NCBI GenBank assembly: GCA_963681505.1
Contig: OY811989.1
Location: forward strand, 3,093,314 to 3,157,313
Direction: 5' to 3'
Length of the DNA: 64,000 nt
DNA from: Eunapius fragilis
Taxonomy: Eukaryota; Porifera; Demospongiae; Spongillida; Spongillidae
The notes beneath the pieces are model-generated. The model was not told where the DNA came from. It was given only the letters and a program-made list of their open reading frames with translations, and made no database searches. This document shows, one piece after another, positions 35,140-45,370 of the stretch; position 1 is the stretch's first letter, and each line of letters begins with the position of its first letter. The translations under genes and the position numbers were made by a program.

Positions 35140-35684
35140 AGACCGTATGCGGAATTTACTACATCCAGGCTAGGATTTGGAGAAACAGAGGTGAAAATAA
35201 AAAAAAACCAAGGTAGGATTTGCAGCTCAGTCGTTGCTATTTCCGTTGTGGGATAGAAGAGAAACCTAAGCGGAAACGGAGTTTAAGCATATAGAAACAG
35301 AGGTGGTAATTTATGGACGTAGTGGGATTTGATGATAAAACTGGGATGGAAAAAGCGATAATCCTGAGTAAATCCTTACCTGGAAATACAAATTTCCATT
35401 GGGATTATATCAAAAGCCGGTCTGGATCCCAATGCGGAATTTAAGCCTCCGATTATGGGTTTATTCTTGGTTCCATATATGGAAAACATAATTTCTTCTT
35501 GGGAATTTACCGCAGAAATGTATAGGAAATTTTAAATTTCCACCAGTGGAAACACGTTTTACCTGCATGGAATCGTAAAATTCCGCTGCAAAAACCCAAG
35601 GTTGTTTTTGTTCCAAAAACCCAATGTTGGGATTATGAGGTGGAATTAAGCGATTCGGGGGGTATTTCCCGATGTCCGGAACAC
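35140..35684. repeat. Right subterminal repeats of CACTA element A
   Basis: GGAATTT, CCAATG/CATTGG and AAAACCCAA-type motifs recur in both orientations. A stretch with AAACCCAAGGTTG and AAACCCAATGTTGGG lies just inside the end. The style matches the left subterminal region. Confidence 0.65.
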
Positions 35685-35788
35685 GAAATTTTTTCCTGTG
35701 TTATGCAATATTCAGTTTCCCTACCTTTCGAAGTACAACAGGCACCTGGAAAGCGCGCACCACTTAAGATATGCTACAAGTGTTCATC

Positions 35789-35791
35789 AGA
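35789..35791. other. Target site duplication AGA of CACTA element B
   Basis: AGA at 35789-35791 recurs at 41360-41362, immediately outside the inverted ends of element B. Confidence 0.88.
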
Positions 35792-35991
35792 CACTGTGCA
35801 AAAAATAGGATATACGCTATTGTATATTTTGCGTATATTTCGAGTATACGCATGAATATACGCGTGCGTATACGCGAAATATCCCACTGGTATATTTTGC
35901 GTATAGAACCAATTTCGCACTGCGTATATTTCGAGTATCCTCAAATGTATCACGTGCGCTTATGGAGGATTCTCTAATTAATGTCTCCGGA

Positions 35992-37190
35992 TACTACACT
36001 GTATCTACGTTGACCGTATACTGTATTGGGTACGCTACCCGATTATGTTCGTTGTATACTGGCTTGATTAGTATTAAAATTATTATCAATATTAAATAAA
36101 GCAATACAATCAATAGACAACGTTCAAGCTCTCCAGCCATCCAGGAAGGAGATACTCCAGTAGTGGCCCTCCAACCCGCCGTTGCCACGAGTTGCTCAGA
36201 AATCCATTGCAACCTCTTCTAACGAAACGCGCGGCAGTAGTTGAGCGTAGGCTTCAAACTGCTTCCCTGTACTGTCACCATAGTCCATATAGCTACAGCA
36301 AAATAGAGCATCCATACGATACAAATGCAAACAGAGGCCTACACTGACGGCGGGATTGCTTGACAAGCTCAGCTGAATCTGAAGTTTCCTTGTCTAGCTG
36401 CAGGGAATATACAGGGTTAAAACAAACGAAGCTATTACCTTATACTCCAAAGCAATCCGCTACTTCTCTATCTCCGCTCTTCGTATAATTTGTCAATTCT
36501 GACAACAGACACTGATAAACAGCAAGTGTGAATGAAAACGCAATCTCTTACCCGCTCTGCCTTTGCTAGTTTTTATGACGTCTCTAAATTTGATCGAGAA
36601 AAAAAAGGTGATGATCACTGCTTACGCTTCGAGACTTCAGCTGGATTCTCCTCAGTAGGAAAAAAAAAGCCGATATAACGTTACTGTACCTGTACAGAAA
36701 GTGATGTCCTTTTCCCTCGAGTTGGTCTTACAGCATCGCTTTGAGACAGTTTTGGATCTGTAGTTTCGCAACCTCCTGCAGTAGTGTAACGGACCGTGCA
36801 AACAGCATCGCCATGCTGCCTAGGACCTAGGGTTTGGCGCGGTCTTCTTCGTCATCATCGTACTAGTATCGATATACATGTAGGTTCTGCTGTGACGACA
36901 TGACTTCATCGTTTCTCGGGGACCTGTTAGAGGAGAGACTTGGGAATTAGCCACTAGTCCCTCAATTTACTTGAAGACCCACCTAAGATATTTCTTCTGG
37001 ATGATAGGAACGTACGGTTATAGTTGCAGTAGATTTCCCGACGATGACGCCATATATGCATGCGGCTTTGAAGAGTCTACGCATGCGCGTTACATTCATT
37101 TGACAAGAAGCCTCGTACACACTGTATTTGTTCTGCTCAGAGTGGGATTTCAAAAGCAAATTAGAAATGACTTATTTGATGTACACAAGA
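35992..37190. other. Interior of element B, no gene supported
   Basis: Only short unsupported open frames are present. Some exon-like borders occur by chance, but no conserved block was seen. Confidence 0.35.
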
Positions 37191-37194
37191 CTGT

Positions 37195-37935
37195 ATTACA
37201 ATACCTGGTCTGGCCACTAACATGATTCTATTTGATGCACACCTACGAACATGACTCTATTAGATGCACACCAGGGACTGCCACTTTATATTTGATGCAA
37301 ATAAGCAAACCCAAGTCTGGCCGCTATCCTGATTCTATTTGAAGCCCACCAGGTCTGGTCGCTACCAAGATTCTATTAGATGCACACCAGGGATTGGCCA
37401 CTACTAGAATTTAATGATTCAATTTGATGCAAACTGGGTCAGTTTGCTAACATGATTCTATTTGATGCACACCAGGGTCTGATCGATATCACAAACCTAC
37501 CAGATGTACAACAGCGACTGGCCACTAGCGTGTCTTTACTTGATGCAGACGAGTTAATATGATTCCATTTGATACACACCAGGTCTGGCTGCTAACATGA
37601 TTCTATATGATGCACACCAGGGACTGCTGCTCGCATTACTTGATATGCTAGTACGTGGCAATTCCTAATGTGAGGGTCATGGTAGCAGTGTGCATCAGAC
37701 AGAATCATATTAGCGGCCAGACCTGGTGTGCATCAAATAAAGCTATTGGCCATTCTCTGGTGTGCAGCTGATAGGATTGTGGTATCAACCAGATCCTAGT
37801 GAGCATCAAATAGAAACATGGTAGCGACCAGACCAATGTGCATCAAATAGAATCAGGATACCCTGATTTCATTAAAAAGATTCAATCTGATGCACACCAG
37901 GTCTGGCCGCTATCCTGATTCCATTTGATCACATG
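37195..37935. repeat. Degenerate satellite with an inverted half
   Basis: Units of the form TGATTCTATTTGATGCACAC followed by CAGG(T/G)(C/A)TGGCC(G/A)CTA are tandemly repeated with length variation. From about 37690 to 37860 the same unit runs in the opposite orientation (GGTGTGCATCAAATAGAATC), after which the forward orientation resumes. The inverted halves could form a long imperfect hairpin. Confidence 0.88.
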
Positions 37936-38939
37936 ACCGTATTAGACATAGAAAAAGTGTACTGTGTCATTGCTATATAGTAATATATGGCCACACCCCT
38001 TTGTAAGACTTCTATGTATGTACATTAACATGACATGTACATGTATGGAAACGTTCGGTTACACCCAGCTAGTCTCACAAGTGGAGATAGAATAGTACAC
38101 AACATGTACATGTAAAGATGTAACAATACAACAAATGTAAGTTCACATCAGATCTTTCAGTTTCATTCAATTGATGTAAGGCTTGATCCTATCAGGGTGA
38201 AAATATATCATTTAAAGATATCACACCATGCAAACATACCATACATACAATTTGGATGAAGACTATTGAGAAGGATAGATTCTTAGTGCACTCAGCTACT
38301 AAATGGCAGTAATACTGGTGCCACCTCCAAGCGCCAAGCCTCTAGCTAAACATTTTCATTCTGAATGCTCCAAAATCACATTCGCCTCTTTCAAACCACA
38401 TTCTTAGCATCTTCACCTACTCACACAGATATAAGCACGTACAGACAATTGTAAACATATGTGGATGCGCATGCACATACTGGTATAAAATGCAGACACA
38501 TGCATACACACATCTTGACAGAATTGTGCTTTCTTCTCCTAGTGACATGCAGACACAGATACACACACATGCGTACCCTATGTATGTAGCTGCACACATG
38601 CCAATATCCTCCCAAAAGGTCCTTCAATACAACCACTACATGTAAGAATGTTCACAGAACAATGAAAGCCCTACACAGCTAGGCACCAAAACATATTGCT
38701 GCCTGGGTCTATTTGGCACTGACTAAACATCACACAGTGAACTATAAAAACTTCAGAGTGACACCAAAGCAATCAAACTTCAGTGCTAACAGCCCACAGT
38801 TAGTCCACCAACCCTCCCCTTTGGCAGGAGTGCCCCAGTTATCAAGACTGTGGCTACATGCATCATGGTAGCCTCATCATGGGGTGTGGCAAAGCAGCCA
38901 TCCCACCAACTGTGTGAGTGTATTACCCCTTGGCAACTT

Positions 38940-39002
38940 CTTCAAGTATGTGTACGTGTGTGTATGTGTGTATGTGTGTATGTGTGTGCGCATGTGTGTG
39001 CA
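38940..39002. repeat. GT/ATGTGT microsatellite
   Basis: GTGTGTATGTGTGTATGTGTG-like alternating purine-pyrimidine tract next to the minisatellite. Confidence 0.85.
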
Positions 39003-39109
39003 TGCAAGGTGAGTGTTAAGATCATGTGATGTGGTTTAGTAGACATTATTAGGTGATTAGGGTAAGTAGGAATGCTAGCATTAAATACCAAACCATCTTC
39101 ATCAGGCAC

Positions 39110-40137
39110 CTGATGACAGTATGAGGTGAACACATGACAGTATGAGGTGAGCACATGACAGTATGAGGTGAGCACATGACAGCATGAGGTTAGCACATGA
39201 TAACAACATGAGGTGAGCACATGATGACAGCATGAGGTGAGCACATGACAGCATGAGGTGAGCACATGATGACAGCATGAGGTTAGCACATGATGACAGC
39301 ATGAGGTTAGCACATGATGACAGTATGAGGTGAGCACATGACAGCATGAGGTTAGCACATGATGACAACATGAGGGTAGCACATGTCAGCATGAGGTGAG
39401 CACATGATGGCAGCATGAGGTTAGCACATGATGACAGCATGAGGATAGCACATGATGACAGCATGAGGTGAGCACGTGATGACAGTACGAGGTGAGCACA
39501 TGACAGCATGAGGTTAGCACATGATGACAGTATGAGGTGAGATCATGACAGCATGAGGTGAGCACATAATGACAGTATGAGGTGAGCACATGACAACATG
39601 AGGTGAGCACATGATGACAGCATGAGGTGAGCTCATGACAGCATGAGGTTAGCACATGATGACAGTATGAGGTGAGCACATGACAGCATGAGGTTAGCAC
39701 ATGACAGTATGAGGTGAGCACATGACAACATGAGGTGAGCACATGATGACAACATGAGGTGAGCACATGACAGCATGAGGTTAGCACATGATGTCAGCAT
39801 GAGGTGAGCACATGACAGTATGAGGTGAGCACATTATGACAGCATGAGGTGAGCACATGACAGCATGAGATGAGCACATGACAGCATGAGGTGAGCACAT
39901 GACGACAGCATGAGGTGAGCACATGACAGCATGAGGTGAGCACATTATGTCAGCATGAGGTGAGCACATGATGACAGCATGAGAGCACATGATGTCAGCA
40001 TGAGGTTAGCACATGATGACAGCATGAGGTAAGCACATGACAGCATGAGGTTAGCACATGATGACAGCATGAGGTTAGCACATGATGACAGCATGAGGTG
40101 AGCACATGACAGCATGAGGTGAGCACATTATTATCAA
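39110..40137. repeat. ~1 kb minisatellite, 21/24-bp units (ACATGAtgaCAGCATGAGGTGAGC)
   Basis: About 45 tandem units in two length classes differing by a 3-base TGA insertion: ACATGACAGCATGAGGTGAGC (21) and the 24-bp form. There are point variants (CAGTATGAGG, CAACATGAGG, GGTTAGC). Because both lengths are multiples of three, long open frames appear on the minus strand (VLTSCCHH-type). They have no codon-like variation and are not genes. Confidence 0.95.
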
Positions 40138-40369
40138 GGAGGCCATTGTTCATGTGCATCAGACTGTCAAACGGCATACGCTTGTCTCACCAATAACTCA
40201 GAACACACATATACATGCAATGTACCCAGAGCACCGATCCTGCATGCTTGATGCACAGATTACATCATGACCAATGTAACAGGAACATTGAATCAGTGAA
40301 TATACACACGTTGAACGTGTACACATATACATGCTCACATACACATGTATGCGCATACATGCACACAAC

Positions 40370-40490
40370 AAACACACACGCACACACATGTACATGTACC
40401 AAATGCACACACATATCATACATGTTACTATTACATACACATGTATACACACACACACACACACAACACACACACGATCACACACATATG
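40370..40490. repeat. CA-rich microsatellite cluster
   Basis: ACACACGCACACAC and a (CA)n run near 40446-40475 among ACATGTAC motifs. Confidence 0.85.
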
Positions 40491-43400
40491 CAGCATGTAG
40501 CCTGACCCTGGGCGTGTATACTGAGCTGGTTGCCACAGTTACAATCAGCCCATTTCAAAAGGTGACTTTTAAAAATTGATTATAATAGTATGTATGACAA
40601 CCATAAATTATTTATATACATGGTACAACCCAGAAATATTACAAAACTACATTGGCTTACCTTTCAGTGGTCACTCCATCCAACGCGACGTCTACACAAC
40701 TTGGGGCTTTTTGGCTTCACACATATCATCACTGAAACTGTATACAAGTACCGGTAGACGAATCAAATTCAAATGTGCGTAATTCATAAACTAAGCTAGT
40801 ATGTGTATACATACATTTTAGCCAGAACTCCGACCAACCAGATATACGCTTTCCTTCCGCGATTTCTTTATTTGACACTTCGGAACACGTATGGCTGCCA
40901 TCTTTCTTTTTAAATTTAAATTTAATGGCCCATTATTAATGGCCAATAGCTCAATTAACAACGAATTACGCCCTCGCTATGATGCGGTATAAAATTAGCA
41001 TCACATGTATACAGTTATACACAATGTGTATAACAGTTACTTGTATAACAATGATATACAGGCGGATATACAGGCGAGTATAACAACCCTTTTTACACTG
41101 CGGTTTTTTAATTAGTACATACTACCATTATACACAGTTATACATGTAAGTTATTTAGATTTGAATGCGTTGCATAATTCATTGCGGTGTGCGTATACGT
41201 GATATTTCGAGAATACGCACAATGAATAATTGTCACCTAGGGATTCTTGAAATATACCAGGTGGATATTCGAAGTATACACTACCCTTGGTATATTGATG
41301 GTATACGCGAAATATACGCAAAAATATACGCTAGCGTATACTAGGTTTTTTGCACAGTGAGAGTACCTCTACAGCAAGTTTGGTATGTATATTACTGTAA
41401 TATGCGTCTGTGGTACTTTTAGTGAGTGTGCAAGCAAAATGCCTAAAATAGCCTTGAGCCTAAAGTCTGGGAACACCCCCCCCCCCCTCCCCCTGGAAAA
41501 GTCTCCCTTTCTTTCAACCAAGTCCCTCACCTGCATTCAAACCAAATCAATACTTTTCACATAGCTTTCCCACCTGTGCATTGCTGTACTTGTTATACAT
41601 GTAGGTGGTTCCTCGTGTCAGTGAAGAAGGACCTGTGCAGGTTCCTCCATGTCCCAGCTTTTTCATCCCCGAACCACCACCAAATGATTCAGGACGCCCT
41701 TCATCAATTGGCATAGAATCAACAGATTTTGAAGACAATTCAGAGACAAGTATGTTATGTACCGTGTATTGCAGGTAGGCTTTTATTCCTACTAAATGAT
41801 CTGTGTGCTTAGATGTTTTAAGTTCAAGTCATCACACGGCAAAACCAGATTTCAGACCATTTTATCCTGAATCGATGCCATGGCTTATTTAATCGTTCAC
41901 AGTCCACGTCCAATGGTAGGTATTTTATATTGAAGAGCTATCCCTATCTATGGGTTTATCTTTGATTAAGGGCGAGTTAAACTTAAAGTTCATCTTCTAT
42001 ACACTAAGACAATTGCAGCCTTCCCTTCCAAGTGTATCACTGATGAGGCGTTTTAGGTTGCCAGGGTTTTTACCACCTCAAAGGGTATGTATATTATAAC
42101 CAAAAATGTATTGTTTTACAGTTTGTATCAACCTTCTAGTATTGCACTGCCAAGGGCATACCATACTACATAAATTCGATTCATCACACTCTAATAATGT
42201 GCCTGGCCGCTCCACACATTGCGAACATTTCCCTGTTAAGCCCAAGGGTTGTATAAGGTATGTCCACTACAGTAAAGATATACTTAACTGGATTGACCTT
42301 ATCAGGGAGGTATTCCATGCATTACGATGGAGGAATGATGAGAGATATCATGCACCTATGTGTGTGTCCCCTGTTGGCAATGTGTTTGTGAAAGATTTTG
42401 TGGAGTTTATGGTAACTGGGAAGAAAGGCACAGGTCGTGTTCACAACTTCATATGTTTCGAAGAGAAAGTGGGAGTTTTTGTTAATATAGAGGCTCTTGA
42501 GCAATATCCAAACCAATGTGGCTCCTGGATAATATCTGGAGTGCAATGCGTACCAGTGAATGCCATCCTGTGTGTGCTACCAGAAGCAGGAACATGGGCT
42601 GAGCACATATATAAACTCCATCAAATTGTTGGAACCACTTCGTTAACACAACTCAATGATAGTGTAAGTATTTGTGTGTGTTTGTGTGTGTGTGAAATAT
42701 GTATGTTGTTGTGTTCATTTTGGATACATTTGAGTTTTTAGACATGTTACTTTAAGAAGAAAATAAAATATATGCACACATGTGTATACAGATGACTACC
42801 ATGCATATGTTATGATTGCACAGGAATATACGGCCTTTACAACACCTCATCCTTTAAAGAAGCGATCCATTGAGCTAGGAAATATGCCTGTAGTGATGGT
42901 TCCGTTGATGATATATTCTGATGATACAAGTGGCAATAAATCAAAGGTGTGGAATAAGTTTGATTCATGGTGCTTTCTACTAGCTGGACTTCCAAAGAAG
43001 GAAAATGCCAAGCTTGAGAACATTCATTTCATCTGTACTTCAAATAAAGTATCTGTACTGGAGTTAGCAGTTGCACCTGTGCAAGAACTTAAACTACTGG
43101 AAGATGGAATAGTTGCCTATGATGCTGCAATGCAGTGTGATGTTCTAATTGTAAGCCCTGTTCTATGTTTCCTGTGTGACAATCCCAGAGCTGCACAAAT
43201 ATGTAGTCATCTTGGCTCAAGTACACGGAAATTCTGCCGAATTTGTAATGTAAGTATATACTTATTAAGTTCATAATATATTTATTTCGTTTGTATTAAA
43301 GGTTGATGTAACTGTTGGACCCCATGTACATGAAAAACGTACAAAGACTGAAACAGTGCAGCAGAGATCAGCAATCATGGCTGCCAGAACCAAAGGGCAA

Positions 43401-45159
43401 AAAAATAAACTCAAGAAACGTTTTGGTGTAAGTGATGCTACAAATCCCATTTTGGATCTCTGCGTAGATGCAAACCAGTAAGCTGAAATATATGCATAGA
43501 TATAACATTGAGCCCCTCTCTCTAACCTATATTAAGGAGTACACCAATTGAGGCTTTGCATGTTTTGCTACTAGGACTGTATAAGTACCTGTTCAGGCCT
43601 AAAATAAAGAAGCTATCAAAAAATCAAAAGGAAGAATTGCGAGCACGTATATCAGCCTTTTCCTTTTCTGGTTGTGATGCGCACTTTTCAAGGGACATGA
43701 CGAGATATTACAAGTCTTTTGTTGGGCGAGACTTTAAGCTGCTTGCTCAACTTGCAGTTCGTTTATTATCCCCGTATATGGATGATGGTGAAAAAGAAGT
43801 GTGGTTTAAGCTGTCAAAGGTCAGTGCTGGTAACACTTGTAATAGCTACATGTTCATGCACTACATGTGTCAGCAGGTGTTTAGAATTGCATATTGTCAG
43901 CCATTTGACCCAGAGATGGTTGGTTTGTATGAGACAGATTGTAGCTCCTGTGTTACTGCTATACTAGCGCACTTTCCTAACCTGAAAAGAAAGTTGAAAG
44001 TCCACCTACTATTGCACCTTTGTGAGAGTATGCTTCAATTTGGACAACTTCAGCTTATAATACTGAACGGTAAGCACTAATTTTAGACATGCTTTAAAAT
44101 TATATTCTATTCAAACAAAGATGTGAAGGTTTCAATTCAATCATTCGTGCAAAGAACATCTTTTCCAATAAACATTCTCCTAGCAAAGACATCGCCACAA
44201 AATTTGGTATTGAAGAGAGTATACGGAACATCTGTTCGGGCATTTCAGACAAGTACGTATTAAATACACATACAGTGTACAAAATATGTTTCATGTTACT
44301 CTGTAAACAAGGTATGGTGCTGAACTTGTGGAACTTTATAAATCTGATGTTGTGTCGGAATATCTGGGAAAACATGTGGAATCAGAGAAGTGTATTTACC
44401 AACAGGGAACCCTGCGCAAGGTATGTCTGTGACTGTACTGTGTGATATCAAATGACTTTCAGTCTTGGTTTAATTCATGCAGTTATCAACAGCAGCCTTG
44501 GAACTTGGTGCCATTAAGATGACCATCCCAGAACGTGGTACCATCAATCTCAGTCAAGCTATTGCCAGCTGTACACTGTTGATGCCACCATCTATTAAGT
44601 CATCTACTCGTGTAACCAGTTCTGCTGCCATTTATGGATCTGGTGGGCTCATCAACATTGGTGATTTTATCCTATACAAATCAGCCAATAATTCATCAGT
44701 AAGACTGTGTTTTGTGTGTGTGGGTGACACTGTGTTATCTGAATATGTGTTGGTTTTGTGTGTTTGTGTGTGTGATACTGTGCATGTGTTTACACAGCAG
44801 GAAATTGGTCTATTCTGGGGAGGTTTCCGAACTGGTGAAAGTTCCTACTGTATTATCCAGCTTCTTGAACCAGAAACAACTATTCCACAAGGCTGTATAC
44901 TTGATGAGTTTGACTGCCCATTGCTGACAATGGTGGACTTCTTCTGTGTCATTCCTTCCTCTTCTGTCTGCACAGCTGTGTCAGTGGTCCACAAGTGCAC
45001 AACGACCTGCTCATTTGTGGAGAAGACTGCATCAGCTGTGGTTGAAGGGAGTGATACATCCGTCAACAGACTTGTGTTTGTACACGATTGGACTAATACT
45101 GTGTACTGTAACATCTATTGCTTGAAAAATAATAATTAAAGCAATGGTTTCTAAATATC

Positions 45160-45368
45160 CGCCATTATGACGCCATTATGATTATTCATGACACTCGTAA
45201 CTGATTCACACCGGATTCGCCCATGAAGTCGACTTGAAAAGCAGCCGATTCACGTGCGCTATATCAGGTCTGAAGCGACACTACCCCAAGTACGTGAATC
45301 ACTTACTGCCTATTCACAACCGTTACAAACCGTAACGGTTGTGATTCGTTTTTCAAAAGTTGGCCGTG
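45160..45368. repeat. Right end and subterminal repeats of the Plavaka element, with perfect hairpin
   Basis: Contains GATTCACGTGCG, GTGAATCAC and GTGATTCG motifs matching the left end. It also contains a perfect 12-bp stem, CACAACCGTTAC (45315-45326) and GTAACGGTTGTG (45332-45343), with a 5-base loop just inside the terminus. Confidence 0.75.
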
Positions 45369-45370
45369 TA

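Larger units (their letters stand above)
28540..35700. mobile_element. CACTA element A, 7.16 kb, apparently intact transposase
   Basis: A perfect 16-bp inverted end, CACAGGAAAAAATTTC at 28540-28555 and its complement at 35685-35700, is flanked by a 3-bp duplication TTA. CACTA-superfamily elements typically begin CAC(T/A)G and duplicate 3 bp. Subterminal direct and inverted repeats fill about 28560-29030 and 35140-35680. Two genes are transcribed divergently from 33014-33123: a transposase on the minus strand and a SAM-domain gene on the plus strand. The element lies inside the first exon of a Plavaka transposase. Confidence 0.93.
35792..41359. mobile_element. CACTA element B, 5.57 kb, non-autonomous
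   Basis: The left end is CACTGTGCAAAAAA at 35792. The right end, read inward from 41359, is the same 14 bases, and similarity continues through TATACGCTA...GTATATTTT. The 3-bp duplication is AGA. Subterminal regions are packed with palindromic TATACGCGAAATATACGC-like motifs (35810-35990 and 41180-41345). No transposase frame was found. The interior holds a ~35-45-bp satellite with inverted halves (about 37200-37930), microsatellites and a ~1 kb minisatellite (39110-40135). It probably relies on a transposase in trans. Confidence 0.9.
28513..45139 (+). pseudogene. Plavaka-type transposase, multi-exon, disrupted by two transposon insertions and frameshifts
   Basis: Exon 1 is split into 28513-28539, 35704-35791 and 41363-41382. 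Read together, with one copy of each target duplication, it is open and encodes a C2H2 finger (FYCALCNIQF, then YNRHLESAHH). Later exons, with GT..AG borders: 41605-41749, 41813-41915 (AYLIVHSPRPM), 42019-42084, 42140-42663, 42792-43249, 43302-43477, 43537-44069, 44121-44252, 44312-44420, 44483-44698 and 44798-45139. Plavaka hallmarks: MIYSDDTSGNKSKVWNKFDS, LLAGLPKKE, HFICTSNKVS, LCDNPRAAQICSHLG, KSFVGRDFKLLAQLA, CEGFNSIIRAKNIFSNKHSP, and a Cys/His-rich end (VVHKCTTTCSF). Single-base frame changes are needed near 41873, 42225 and 44042, and the 42663/42792 junction is out of phase. The gene is dead even without the insertions. Confidence 0.8.
26534..45368. mobile_element. Plavaka-type (CACTA superfamily) element carrying two nested CACTA-like elements
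   Basis: The left end starts CACAGCCAGC at 26534. The right end, read inward from 45368, starts CACGGCCAAC. Both continue through a T/A-rich stretch into ACGAATCAC, giving imperfect ~28-bp inverted ends. Both flanks show TA next to the end (26532-26533 and 45369-45370). Both ends are followed by many GTGATTCG-type subterminal repeats. Inside are two divergent genes, an accessory gene (27317-28394, minus) and a Plavaka transposase (28513-45139, plus). Removing the two nested insertions leaves about 6.1 kb. Known: Plavaka elements belong to the CACTA superfamily and have an N-terminal zinc finger. The ends were matched by eye. Confidence 0.78.

Noticed and set aside
39110..40137. CRISPR-like array
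   Set aside because: Units are directly adjacent tandem repeats without unique spacers, in clearly eukaryotic DNA.
38942..40177. Long overlapping minus-strand open frames (VLTSCCHH-type repeats)
   Set aside because: The minisatellite units are 21 and 24 bp, both multiples of three, so all frames without a unit-encoded stop stay open. There is no codon bias, no start context and no domain.
40980..41120. A further nested element inside element B from TACACTGCGG-type sequence
   Set aside because: Short similarity to sequence near 35995 only. No consistent inverted ends or target duplication.
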